Positions 9,106 through 18,845 of a stretch of DNA of 64,000 nt are shown here, one piece after another. Source of the stretch: Hymenobacter nitidus (GTDB lineage Bacteria; Bacteroidota; Bacteroidia; Cytophagales; Hymenobacteraceae); the NCBI RefSeq assembly GCF_020447315.1, contig NZ_JAJADQ010000001.1, forward strand, positions 372,001 to 436,000, given 5' to 3'. A program made the translations under genes and the position numbers. The notes under the pieces are model-generated. The model made no database searches. It saw only the letters and a program-made list of their open reading frames with translations, and was not told the origin of the DNA. Each line of letters begins with the position of its first letter. The first letter of the stretch is position 1.

Positions 9106-9160
9106 TGCGGGATGTAAGTGAGGAAAATGACTGGGTTGTACGCGGCAAATATCCTGCAAA

Positions 9161-9192
9161 GAAAACAGGCTGCCGGGAAAGTGGCAGCCTGT
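9161..9192 (-). terminator. Terminator after the lipoprotein sugar dehydrogenase gene
   Basis: A 10-bp perfect stem (ACAGGCTGCC 9165-9174 with GGCAGCCTGT 9183-9192) is followed on the minus strand by a modest T-rich stretch. Confidence 0.65.
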
Positions 9193-9230
9193 CAGTGCAT
9201 TTTGCTTGGATTTATCCTTGGCTTGCGGCC

Positions 9231-10589
<1,359 letters not shown>

Positions 10590-10720
10590 AAAAGCAATAA
10601 GACTGTCTGTTGCTTTTACTGCCTTGCTGCCAGATGGTTGTTGAGCTTAGCCGCGGCTGTGCTGGCAGAACTCGATTTGCTCGTCCAGCCGACCATAACC
10701 AGCCTCCCCGGACCAGCACA

Positions 10721-10755
10721 AAAAAGGGCTGCACCTTACCTGCGCAGCCCTTTTC
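10721..10755 (-). terminator. Terminator after the phosphosulfolactate synthase gene
   Basis: An 11-bp perfect stem (AAAAGGGCTGC with GCAGCCCTTTT) with flanking A and T runs lies just beyond the stop at 10780. Confidence 0.88.
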
Positions 10756-10779
10756 AGTACGTCATAACAACTCTATGGC

Positions 10780-11610
10780 TTAGCCGCGGGGCATTGAGGT
10801 GCCGGGCTTGCCGGTGGGCTTTTCGGGCTTGAAGTCGTCATCCACGGCATCCATGTCGAGGAAGTGGGTGAACGTGTCGCCACGCAGGCCCAGACGGATG
10901 GTTTCCAGCGACACTACCTCGTTGGGCGCAATGTTGCCCAGGTTCACGTTGGCGCCGAGCAGTTTGATAAACCATACCTGCTGAGCTTTCTGCGGGGCTT
11001 CCCACAGGATTTTCTCGAACGGAATCTGCGTCAGGATTTCCTCTACCAGACCCGAGCGAACTTCCCCGGTGCTGCGGAACAGGCCCACGTTGCCGGCCTC
11101 CCGGGCCTCCCCGATTACCTTGATGGCCCCGGCTTCCAGCTCAGTTTTCATCTGCGAAATCCACTTGTAGGGCGGAATAATCTTCTCCGCATCCTTCGAG
11201 CCTACTTCGCTCAGCACCTTCACATCCTGAGCCAGGGTGCGGATATATTCCAGCTTCCGGTCGTGCTTCAGGTCGATGGAGCCGTCGGAAACCTCGGCGT
11301 ACTCCATACCGAAATCGGCTAGCAGGCGGCGGTAGTCGTCGAACTGGTTGCGGATGATGAAAGCCTCAAACAGGGTTCCGCCGAAATACACCGGAATACC
11401 GGCTTCCTTGTAGGCATCCAGCTTTTTGCGCAGGTTGGGCACCACGTAGGAGGTGGCCCAGCCCAGCTTCACGATGTCGGTGTACTCGGCGCCTACTTCC
11501 AGGAAGTTCTCGACTTCCCGAAGGCTCAGGCCCTTGTCCATAACCATGGTGTAGCCCTGCTCACGGGGCTTGCTGGTGCGTTCGGGGAGGTTGTTGAGGC
11601 TGTAATTCAT
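10780..11610 (-). CDS. comA: Phosphosulfolactate synthase (ComA family)
   Basis: ComA-type enzymes add sulfite to phosphoenolpyruvate to give (R)-2-phospho-3-sulfolactate, first known from coenzyme M synthesis in methanogens. The 276-residue TIM-barrel protein shows GYTMVMDKGLSLREVENFLEVGAEYTDIVKLGWATS, then IPVYFGGTLFEAF, AEVSDGSIDL, VLSEVGSKD and ILWEAPQKAQQVWFIKLLGANVNLGNI in the expected order. Bacteroidota do not make coenzyme M, and no comB, comC or cysteate gene is next to it. A role in sulfonate or sulfonolipid metabolism is a reasonable guess only. The upstream promoter is at 11688-11720. The C-terminal 25 residues are acidic then Gly/Pro-rich and look disordered. Confidence 0.9.
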   Translation of the reverse strand: MNYSLNNLPERTSKPREQGYTMVMDKGLSLREVENFLEVGAEYTDIVKLGWATSYVVPNLRKKLDAYKEAGIPVYFGGTLFEAFIIRNQFDDYRRLLADFGMEYAEVSDGSIDLKHDRKLEYIRTLAQDVKVLSEVGSKDAEKIIPPYKWISQMKTELEAGAIKVIGEAREAGNVGLFRSTGEVRSGLVEEILTQIPFEKILWEAPQKAQQVWFIKLLGANVNLGNIAPNEVVSLETIRLGLRGDTFTHFLDMDAVDDDFKPEKPTGKPGTSMPRG

Positions 11611-11687
11611 GCGTTGGAGCTTGGAATCTTAAGGTCTGACAAACACGGCGCGGCTGGTCCGGGGCGCGCGGGCAACGGGGCCGGGGT

Positions 11688-11720
11688 CAAAAGTACGCCC
11701 GAATTCTGTATCTGCTTCAA
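11688..11720 (-). promoter_or_regulatory. Bacteroidota-type promoter for the phosphosulfolactate synthase gene
   Basis: On the minus strand TTG (11720-11718) precedes TACTTTTG (11695-11688) with a 22-base spacer, slightly longer than ideal. The leader would be about 70 bases. Confidence 0.45.
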
Positions 11721-11758
11721 ACAACAAGAGGTCCGGCCCACCAGGTGAGCCGGACCTC
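11719..11758 (-). terminator. Terminator after the TPR gene
   Basis: A 10-bp perfect stem (GAGGTCCGGC with GCCGGACCTC) is followed on the minus strand by a T-rich stretch (TTGTTGTTTG). Confidence 0.75.
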
Positions 11759-11778
11759 CGTCTTTTCGGCACTGCCGC

Positions 11779-13176
11779 TTACTTGCGGTACTGGTCAATC
11801 AGGCGGGCCAAAGCGCGCTGCGACTCCAGCTCCGGGAAGTACTCAAACAGCAGCCGGTGCTTGTCGAAATCGAGTACAAGGGCGTTTTCGAGGTTTTCGT
11901 AGGCTTCGCGGTAGCGGCCGGCGGCCAGCAGGTAGGCACACAGGCGGTAGTGCAGCTCGGCCTCCCCGGGCTGCACTTCCACGGCGTTGCGCATCAGGTC
12001 GATGGCGCCGTCGAAATCACCCTGCTCGTAGAGAATAATGCTCCAGTTCAGCCAGGCGTCCTTGTTGTCGGGGGCTACCTGGGTGGCTTTGTCGTAGCAT
12101 TCCAGGGCACTAACCACGGCTCCTACTTGGTACTCGGCCCCGGCCAGGGCCAGCCAGTACTCCACGCTGTCTTCGTAGAGGGCCACGGCCTTGCGGAAGA
12201 AATGAATGGCCTCAAACCACTTTTCCTGGGCGTTGAGCACGATACCGATGCCAAACCAGGCTTCGTCCATCGTCTGGTCTAGGTCGATGGCGCGCTGGTA
12301 GTTTTTGCGGGCCTCGTCCCACTCCGCCAGCTTCTCGTGGCACTCCCCGATGTTGCACAGGGCTTCCGGAGTCGGCTCTCCCTGCTCGTAGCTCAGGTGA
12401 AACTCGGCAATGGCTTCGCGGTACTTCTCCTGGCTGACCAGGGTGCTGGCCAAAAAGCCGTGGGCGTCGTAAAACTTGGCGTCAATCAGGATGGCGTACT
12501 CGAAAGCCGCTACGGCCTCGTCGAAGCTGCCGGCGCGGTAATACGCCTGGCCCAGGTTGTACCAGGCCGTAGTCGAATACGGGTCTTCGTCGGTGAAGCG
12601 GCGGAAAAACTCCAGGTTTTTCTCCAGACGCTCCGATATTTCCAGGCAGTACAATAGCTCCTGCACCGCAATATCGTTGTCGGGGTTCAGGCGCAGGCTC
12701 TGCTTGTAATACTTGGCGGCACTCTTGAACTTCTGCCAGCTCTGATACGCCAAGCCCAGGTTGAAGTAAATATCGTCCCGGTCGGGCGCACTCTCGGAAG
12801 CGGCCCGAAAGAAATCAACGGCCAGGGCAAAGTCGCCTTTCTGGGTGGCAATAATACCGCGGGTTACGGCTACGTCCGGGTTGGTGGGGTCCAGCTGGGC
12901 CACGGCCTCAATCTGCTCCGACGCCTGAATATACTCGCCTTTCATGGCCAGCACCTGGGCCCGGTCGATGAGCAGCTCGGTGGAGAAAGGATACTGGGCA
13001 ACGGCTGCTTCGCACGCCTGCAAAGCCTTCTCGTAATGCGTGTTGGAGGTATAGTGGTCGATAATACTTTCGAAATCGGCCAGGTCAAAAAATACGGGCT
13101 CGTTGTTGGCTACCATCTGCTCAAACCGGCGGACGGTATCCAGCACTTGCTCCTGGTCCTCAAAATTTTCGTTCAT
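11779..13176 (-). CDS. Tetratricopeptide-repeat protein
   Basis: This soluble protein of 465 residues is made almost entirely of TPR helical hairpins, at least ten, for example DIYFNLGLAYQSWQKFKSAA, TAWYNLGQAYYRAGSFDEAV, EALCNIGECHEKLAEWDEAR and DAWLNWSIILYEQGDFDGAI. TPR arrays are protein-interaction scaffolds; no catalytic domain is present. The start MNENFEDQEQ was chosen because the open frame upstream reads through an A-rich non-coding stretch. It is the last gene of the leftward run that begins with the polysaccharide export genes and lies 91 bases after the epimerase gene. It could be a housekeeping scaffold common in Cytophagales rather than an exopolysaccharide factor. Confidence 0.88.
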   Translation of the reverse strand: MNENFEDQEQVLDTVRRFEQMVANNEPVFFDLADFESIIDHYTSNTHYEKALQACEAAVAQYPFSTELLIDRAQVLAMKGEYIQASEQIEAVAQLDPTNPDVAVTRGIIATQKGDFALAVDFFRAASESAPDRDDIYFNLGLAYQSWQKFKSAAKYYKQSLRLNPDNDIAVQELLYCLEISERLEKNLEFFRRFTDEDPYSTTAWYNLGQAYYRAGSFDEAVAAFEYAILIDAKFYDAHGFLASTLVSQEKYREAIAEFHLSYEQGEPTPEALCNIGECHEKLAEWDEARKNYQRAIDLDQTMDEAWFGIGIVLNAQEKWFEAIHFFRKAVALYEDSVEYWLALAGAEYQVGAVVSALECYDKATQVAPDNKDAWLNWSIILYEQGDFDGAIDLMRNAVEVQPGEAELHYRLCAYLLAAGRYREAYENLENALVLDFDKHRLLFEYFPELESQRALARLIDQYRK

Positions 13177-13267
13177 TCTCATTCTACTACAAGCAACGCA
13201 AAAAATGCCAAAAAGGCAGGTGCTGCGAATTTTTTTTCCAGGATGCCGCCGCAACTAGCCGGCCAGC

Positions 13268-14287
13268 CTAATATACAACAACCACACCGGAGCCAACGGA
13301 GTTCTGCTTTACGTTTTGGCAACACCAGTGGATGGTGTCGGCCAGGGGCCGGAAGCCGCGCCCGGTGGCCTGCTGCACCTTTTGGCTCTGGTACACCACC
13401 GATTTGCGGCCGGCCCGGGCTGTATCTTTCGTGATGAGCGGGCGGGCCCCGGTCAGCACGGAGCGGGCATGCTCGGCGCGCCAGATGATTTCGGCCGCCC
13501 AGTCGGGTACGGCTATCGACGGGGCTTTCTTACCAAAGCAAGCCGCAGCCTGGGCCAGAAAATCGTGCAAAGGCACAGCTCCCGCGCTCAGAATATACCG
13601 CTGCCCCGAAACAGCCGTCTGCAGGGTGAGGTGCAGCATGGCGTCAACTACGTCGCGCACGTCCACAAAATTAATGTTTCCGGGCGTATAAAAGGCGTGC
13701 TCGTTGTAGGCATACCGAAACAGCCGGGTGCTGCTCCGCTCCCAGTCGGCGGGGCCCAGCACCACCGAGGGATTCACCATCACGGCGGAAAGCCCCTCGG
13801 CCACGCCGCGCCACACTTCCAGCTCGCCCAGGTATTTGGAAGTAGCGTAGGCATTGTGCTCGGCCCCCAAATCCCACTTGGCGTCTTCCGTCAGCTCCTG
13901 CGCAACGCCCGGGGCCTGCTCAGCCGAGACGGCCGCGCTACCCAGTGCCGCCACCGACGAGACGTGGCACAATCGGATGCCGGGCCTGTCGAGGCAGGCA
14001 TCTACCACGTTGGCGGTGCCTTCCACGTTGGTTTGTTGCAGCGCGTCTTCGTCCTGCGGGGCGTAGGATACCAGGCCCGCGCAGTGAAACACGTGGGTTA
14101 CGCCTTCCAGGGCCCGGCGCAGGACCAGAATATCCAGCACGTCGCCTTCCACCCACTCCACCTGCTCGGCGCCAACCAGCCGCGGAATCTGCCGCCGGTA
14201 GAGGGCGCGCACGGCGTGGCCTTGCGCCACCAGAGCCGGAATCAGAAAGCTGCCAATCAGGCCGCTGCCACCAGTGACGAAAACCAT
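13268..14287 (-). CDS. NAD(P)-dependent epimerase/dehydratase (extended SDR)
   Basis: This 339-residue Rossmann-fold enzyme has the dinucleotide loop VFVTGGSGLIGS at residues 2-13, the conserved FHCAGLVSY strand, the SSVAALG serine motif and the catalytic YATSK near residue 147. An active-site PSVVLGP follows. These place it in the extended short-chain dehydrogenase family that modifies nucleotide sugars or dihydroflavonol-like substrates. The substrate is not readable. Its place just downstream of the PHP phosphatase and tyrosine kinase genes, on the same strand with about 50 bases between, suggests a role in envelope sugar metabolism, which is inference. The start MVFVTGG was chosen over an ATG 12 codons upstream. 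Confidence 0.9.
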   Translation of the reverse strand: MVFVTGGSGLIGSFLIPALVAQGHAVRALYRRQIPRLVGAEQVEWVEGDVLDILVLRRALEGVTHVFHCAGLVSYAPQDEDALQQTNVEGTANVVDACLDRPGIRLCHVSSVAALGSAAVSAEQAPGVAQELTEDAKWDLGAEHNAYATSKYLGELEVWRGVAEGLSAVMVNPSVVLGPADWERSSTRLFRYAYNEHAFYTPGNINFVDVRDVVDAMLHLTLQTAVSGQRYILSAGAVPLHDFLAQAAACFGKKAPSIAVPDWAAEIIWRAEHARSVLTGARPLITKDTARAGRKSVVYQSQKVQQATGRGFRPLADTIHWCCQNVKQNSVGSGVVVVY

Positions 14288-14340
14288 GTTCTTAGGGGAA
14301 GTGTAGACAACAGTTCCAAACAACGCAATTCCCGCCCGGG

Positions 14341-15105
14341 TTACAAGGAGCTATTCAGCAAAGGTAGCGCCAGGGCCTTTTTCAGGTAGGGCGTGGGCAG
14401 TACTTTGTTCAGCAGCGTATCGGTGTGCTTCAGGTTGTGCGCATCGGAACCCAGCAAATCAACCAAACCCGCGTCAATCAGCTTTTCGGCCACGCGCTTG
14501 GCCCCGGCCGAATAGTAGCCCGCCAGGGAGTTCAGGTTTACCTGCAGCAGCACGCCGCTTTCCCGCACCTTTTCCAGCTCGGCAAACCGGCCGTAGAAGT
14601 AGGTATAGCGCTCCGGGTGGGCCAGCACCGGCTGGTAGCCCGCCGACTTGAGGTTAAACACCGTTTCGGCGAAGTTGAAGGGCTCGTTGATGTAAGAAGT
14701 CTCGAAGAGCACGTACTTGTTGTCGCCGCCGAAGCTGAGCAGCGGCTCCTGGCTGTCGAGCTTGTGTTGAAACCACTCATCGAGGTAATACTCGGCGGCG
14801 CACTCCAGCTCGATGTTGGTAATGCCGGCCGCTGCCGCCGCGTCCCGCAGCAGCTGCAGGGCCGCCTGGATACCGGTGGGCGTGTTCTTGAAGAAGTCGC
14901 CCATGATGTGGGGCGTCATGATGAGCTTACGGTAGCCCAGCGCCTGCATGGCCCGCAGCAGCTCCACCGACTGCTCCATGGTTTCGGCGCCGTCGTCGAG
15001 GCCGGGCAGCAGGTGGGAGTGCATGTCTACTTCCAGGCTACCCAGGGAAACCGGTGCCACCGGGGCCGAGGAGCTGCCAAAAAGCTTCTGGAAGAAAGAC
15101 GCCAT
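14341..15105 (-). CDS. PHP-family protein-tyrosine phosphatase (CpsB/YwqE type)
   Basis: This 254-residue metal-dependent phosphatase belongs to the PHP superfamily, whose members dephosphorylate the tyrosine-rich tail of the bacterial tyrosine kinase that controls capsule or exopolysaccharide export. The metal-binding motifs are visible in order: DMHSHLLPGLDDG (27-39), the MTPHIMG histidine, the ECAAEYYLDEW glutamate region, LAHPERYTYF, and GSDAHN near 218. The gene lies 20 bases after the Wzc-like kinase gene on the same strand, the typical kinase-phosphatase pairing. The start MASFFQKLFG is preferred to an ATG six codons upstream that lies almost on the kinase stop. Confidence 0.93.
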   Translation of the reverse strand: MASFFQKLFGSSSAPVAPVSLGSLEVDMHSHLLPGLDDGAETMEQSVELLRAMQALGYRKLIMTPHIMGDFFKNTPTGIQAALQLLRDAAAAAGITNIELECAAEYYLDEWFQHKLDSQEPLLSFGGDNKYVLFETSYINEPFNFAETVFNLKSAGYQPVLAHPERYTYFYGRFAELEKVRESGVLLQVNLNSLAGYYSAGAKRVAEKLIDAGLVDLLGSDAHNLKHTDTLLNKVLPTPYLKKALALPLLNSSL

Positions 15106-15125
15106 ACCGAGTGAGTTGAGCAACC

Positions 15126-17591
15126 TTACAGGAAACGCTTGCGCAGGCGGGAAATTACGCCAGCCGCCGGCTTGGTATCCTCGTAGTAGCCCTGCCCGTA
15201 GCCGTAGCCGTAGCCGTAGCCATAGCCGTAGCCGTAGCCATACATGCCGCTGGCTGTCGAGTCGTTCAGAATAGCGCAGAGGCGGGTGAAGTTGTTGGCC
15301 CGGATCAGCTTGTTGATATTCTTCAGGAAGGTCTTTTTCGAGTAGTTAGCCCGCACGATATAAATTGGAATATCGGCTTTGCGCATAATCAAAATACCGT
15401 CCGTTACCAGACCCACCGGGGGCGTGTCAATCAGAATCACGTCGTAGTGCTGGTAGAGCTCCTGGAGCATCTCGTCGAACTTGCTGCTCAGAATCAGCTC
15501 CGAGGGGTTGGGCGGCGTGGGGCCGGCCGAAATGAAGTCCAGCGTTGGGATGTTGGTGTGCTGAATGCACTCCAGAATGGTGTGCTTCTCGATCAGGATG
15601 GTGCTGATACCACGCACGTTTTCGGCCCCGAAAGCCAGGTTTACCTTGGGCTTGCGCATGTCCAGGTCCAGAATTACCACGCGCTGCTCCGAGAGGGCAA
15701 TAATGCCGCCCAGGTTTACCGTCACGAAGGTTTTGCCTTCTCCGGAAATGGTGGACGTAACCGAAATCAGCCGCTTTTTCTTCGAGGAGCTGATAAAGTC
15801 CAGGTTGGTTCGAATCGAGCGGATAGACTCCGAAATGGCCGACTTCGGGTTTTTGTCCACCACCAGCTTCGAGACGGTCATCTTTTCCTTATCGTAGGTC
15901 GGAATCACGCCCAGCACCGAGGCCGACGTCGAGCGTTCCAGCTCCCGCACGTTGGTCACGGTGTTGTGCATAAAGTAGCGCACGGCCACCAGCGCCAGGC
16001 CCAGAGCAATGCCCCCGGCCAGGCCAATGGCGTAAATCATCATGCGCACCGGCGAAATAGGGGCCGACGGCATACTGGCCGGCGACAAAATCTGAAAGTC
16101 GGGGGTGGTGCCGGCTTTGGCGATGCTGAACTCCACCTTTTTGTCCATCAGCATCAGGTACGATTTCTCGTAGAGCTCGAAAGGACGCTTGAGGCGGGCC
16201 AGCTCGGTTTCCTTCTGGGGCAGGGTCTGCAGCTCGGCATTGAGCTGGTCGCGCTGCCCGTTCATGGTCCGGATCTGGGCCTGCAGCAGGCGGCGGTTTT
16301 GCTGCAGCAGGCGCCGGATGTTGTTTTTCACGTAGGACAGGGCTGCTTGCTGCTGCTTTACGGCCTCGGTCGTCTCGTTGTAGGAGCGCAGCAGGCGGCG
16401 CAGGTTCCACTGCAGGTTATTCAGTTCCGACAGCTGGCTGGTGAGCTGGTTGTCCTCAATGGCGCTGATACCGGGAATGCTTTGCTCCAGGGTGGCATCC
16501 TCGCTCTGGGTGAGGCGGTCCTGCTCGACGAGGTTGGTAATTTCCCCCAGCAGGCGGGCTTTTTCCTCCAGCTTCAGCCGCTCCTCTTCCTGCTTGGCTA
16601 GCTTCTCGGTGATGACCGATACTTCGCCTTTTACATCATAGGTCTTGTTCTGCTGCACGAAGGCCTGCAGATTGGCCTCGGCGCCCTGCAGCTGCTGCTG
16701 GTTTTCAGCCAGCGTCTTTTCCAGGAACTGCAGCGTCTGGGCCGTAGCTTCCTGCTTTTTAGCCAGCTTCTCCTGCAGATACACCGTGTCAATCTTGTTG
16801 ACGATGTCGCGGGCTTTGGCCGGGTTGAAGTCGGTGAAGGCAATCTGAATCGTGTTGGCGTCGGGGTTGACGATGTCCACGCTCAGGTTAGTGTTCAGGT
16901 AGGCATTCACCGCGCTGTCGTCGTTGATGACGAAGTGGTAATTCTTCTCCCGCCCTTCCTCGTCCATGAGCCCGGTGGTGGTCACCAGCAGCTCCATGCC
17001 GGGCACCACTACGGGCTGCCCGATGGTGTAGTCGCCGGTTCTTTCCTGGCCCTGGTAAAGGTAGGAAAGCCGGAACTGCTGCGGGCCGGTGAAGTTCAGG
17101 TTGAACTTGGTGTTGTAGAAGTTCGGGTCCTTGATGGTGTAAGCCACCTTGAAGGGCGAGACGCCATACAGCTCGTTTTCCAGCACAGTGCCCTCCACGT
17201 AGTAGTTCACGTTGAGCTCCAGTGAGTCTTTGAGGCGTTCGTAGATGATGTTGGATTTGATCAGCTCCACCTCACCCGACAGCTTGTTCAGGCTGCTGGT
17301 GGCGCCCACGGCCTGGCCCAGCGGACCATCGAGGCCCAGTGCGCCAGCCTCGGTTTTCTCATCAATCTTGAGCAGCGACGACGACTTATACACCGGCTTG
17401 GTGTAGCGCAGCATCAGCCAGGAGGCCGACAGCCCCAGCGCGATAAGCAGAATAATCCAGAGCAGGCTCCGGCGGGCCACCAGCAATAGAGTGGCAATAT
17501 CAAGCCCGCCATCTTCATCTTCCGCCGTAGGTTCGGCGCCGCCGGCACTGCGAATAAGTTCTTCTAGCTCAGCGTTTTCGTTTACTGCCAT
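15126..17591 (-). CDS. Wzc-like polysaccharide co-polymerase with tyrosine autokinase domain
   Basis: This 821-residue inner-membrane protein controls chain length and export of exopolysaccharide. TM1 is at about 42-61, followed by a Wzz-type periplasmic domain with a long coiled coil (about 270-460, rich in LEKTLAENQQQLQGAEAN-like heptads). TM2 follows at about 515-538, then a cytosolic BY-kinase domain. This has Walker A SGEGKT (about 615), Walker A' VVILDLDMRKPK and Walker B DVILIDTPP (about 715). The C-terminus carries a Tyr-Gly repeat of eight units near 783-802, the autophosphorylation cluster. It sits between the Wza-like gene and its cognate PHP phosphatase, so the three form one export-control operon. 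Confidence 0.95.
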   Translation of the reverse strand: MAVNENAELEELIRSAGGAEPTAEDEDGGLDIATLLLVARRSLLWIILLIALGLSASWLMLRYTKPVYKSSSLLKIDEKTEAGALGLDGPLGQAVGATSSLNKLSGEVELIKSNIIYERLKDSLELNVNYYVEGTVLENELYGVSPFKVAYTIKDPNFYNTKFNLNFTGPQQFRLSYLYQGQERTGDYTIGQPVVVPGMELLVTTTGLMDEEGREKNYHFVINDDSAVNAYLNTNLSVDIVNPDANTIQIAFTDFNPAKARDIVNKIDTVYLQEKLAKKQEATAQTLQFLEKTLAENQQQLQGAEANLQAFVQQNKTYDVKGEVSVITEKLAKQEEERLKLEEKARLLGEITNLVEQDRLTQSEDATLEQSIPGISAIEDNQLTSQLSELNNLQWNLRRLLRSYNETTEAVKQQQAALSYVKNNIRRLLQQNRRLLQAQIRTMNGQRDQLNAELQTLPQKETELARLKRPFELYEKSYLMLMDKKVEFSIAKAGTTPDFQILSPASMPSAPISPVRMMIYAIGLAGGIALGLALVAVRYFMHNTVTNVRELERSTSASVLGVIPTYDKEKMTVSKLVVDKNPKSAISESIRSIRTNLDFISSSKKKRLISVTSTISGEGKTFVTVNLGGIIALSEQRVVILDLDMRKPKVNLAFGAENVRGISTILIEKHTILECIQHTNIPTLDFISAGPTPPNPSELILSSKFDEMLQELYQHYDVILIDTPPVGLVTDGILIMRKADIPIYIVRANYSKKTFLKNINKLIRANNFTRLCAILNDSTASGMYGYGYGYGYGYGYGYGQGYYEDTKPAAGVISRLRKRFL
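15196..15243 (-). repeat. Hexanucleotide tandem repeat encoding the Tyr-Gly tail of the kinase
   Basis: About eight tandem copies of a 6-base unit (GTAGCC on the plus strand, two copies with CATAGC) encode alternating Gly and Tyr. Because the unit is a multiple of three, changes in copy number would alter the number of phospho-acceptor tyrosines without breaking the frame. Confidence 0.9.
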
Positions 17592-17655
17592 TCCGTCGTT
17601 ACAAGTTAGTATCAGAGTCTTGGGGCCCGGGTCCTGCTACGGACGAGGGAGCCGA

Positions 17656-18612
17656 CTACTTGGCAATAAGATCTTTTACCAAGATGTAAGTGGTCAGAAT
17701 GCCGGCCAAGCCTCCAATCAGGCCAAACACGGATCCGGCATCAGAAAGTGCCTCAAAGAAGGGACGACGTACGGGTTCGATATACACCACGTCGCCGGGC
17801 TCCACCTGCAGGTTGGCCCGGCGCATGCCCTCGATGGTGGAAAGGTCGATGACCTGCACCTGCGGATTACGCAAGTCGCCGCGAATCAGCCGGATATTGT
17901 AAGCCCGGCCCCGGCCGCCGCCAATACCGCCGCCGCCGATGCCACCGCCTTCCAGGCCGCCGGCCGAAGCCAGCACTTCCAGCAGGTTCATGTTGTCGTT
18001 GAACATGGGAATCACCTGCCCGCCGGGCGAGCCCAGCACCACTATGCGGTTGTTGGTTACCCGCGTGGCTACGTACGAGTCTTTGTAGAACACGTCGTAC
18101 TTGGTTTTGAGCAGGCTGTCGGCTTCGAGCAGCGTGAGGCCACTGACTTTTACCATGTTCACCATCGGCAGATTGACAAAGCCGGTAGCCTGCACCAGAA
18201 ATTCGGTGGTACCCGCGGCCTGGCCCACGCCTTGGCTGCCCCGGTTGGCGCCGACGCCGCCGGTGCGGCCGCCAGCAATGGTTTGGCCTACGCGGCTGGT
18301 GCTGCTCCCGCCGTTCACGCCGGTTCCGCCCGGGGCGCCAAACTGCAGCTCACCGTTCGGGTCCAGAATTCGCTCCCCTTTGTTGGTATACACCCGAACA
18401 TCCAGGTAGTCGTTGGGTTGAATAACGTAGTTACGGGTGGTGCGGCCCACTAAGCTGCGCAGCTTCATCGTGTCAACGCCTTCCCCGGTGGGCGTGCGGA
18501 ACATGATGTTCTGGCGGTAGTACTTGCCAGTGGTGCAAGAAGAAAATAGTACGGCGAAAGGCACGCACAGCACCCAAAGGCGCAGAAGGCGGTGAAAAGC
18601 GGTTTGTTGCAT
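17656..18612 (-). CDS. Polysaccharide export outer-membrane lipoprotein (Wza/BexD-like)
   Basis: Wza-type proteins form the outer-membrane channel for exopolysaccharide. The 318-residue product has a lipoprotein signal with Cys at residue 26 (FSSC), then the polysaccharide export domain (NYVIQPNDYLDVRVY, about 62-76). A SLBB-like region (TGFVNLPMVNMVKVSGLTLLEADSLL) and the NRIVVLGSPGGQVIPM segment follow, with EPGDVVYIEPVRR near the end. A C-terminal helix (about 294-316) fits the Wza-type outer-membrane alpha-helix. A Gly/Ser/Thr-rich insertion (about 88-135) and a second Gly run (about 222-236) are unusual. It is the first gene of the leftward exopolysaccharide operon, 64 bases before the kinase. 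Confidence 0.92.
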   Translation of the reverse strand: MQQTAFHRLLRLWVLCVPFAVLFSSCTTGKYYRQNIMFRTPTGEGVDTMKLRSLVGRTTRNYVIQPNDYLDVRVYTNKGERILDPNGELQFGAPGGTGVNGGSSTSRVGQTIAGGRTGGVGANRGSQGVGQAAGTTEFLVQATGFVNLPMVNMVKVSGLTLLEADSLLKTKYDVFYKDSYVATRVTNNRIVVLGSPGGQVIPMFNDNMNLLEVLASAGGLEGGGIGGGGIGGGRGRAYNIRLIRGDLRNPQVQVIDLSTIEGMRRANLQVEPGDVVYIEPVRRPFFEALSDAGSVFGLIGGLAGILTTYILVKDLIAK

Positions 18613-18845
18613 GCAGGCTGATAAAGCCGAAGTATAGTCCGAAAGCTATGGGAAAGACCGGTTTAGACCGGTATATTTTTCCCTAAAAAACCTTCAAAGT
18701 AACCGAATTGGCGCGCCCTTTCAAAATCGGAGGGGTTGGCGCCGGGTTTCAACTGGCATCTGTGCCGCTAAAACCGTACTTTCGCAAACCCAAAACCGTG
18801 CCTAGCCGGTTATACTCTACCTCACCCACCCAACCGCTTTTTTTC

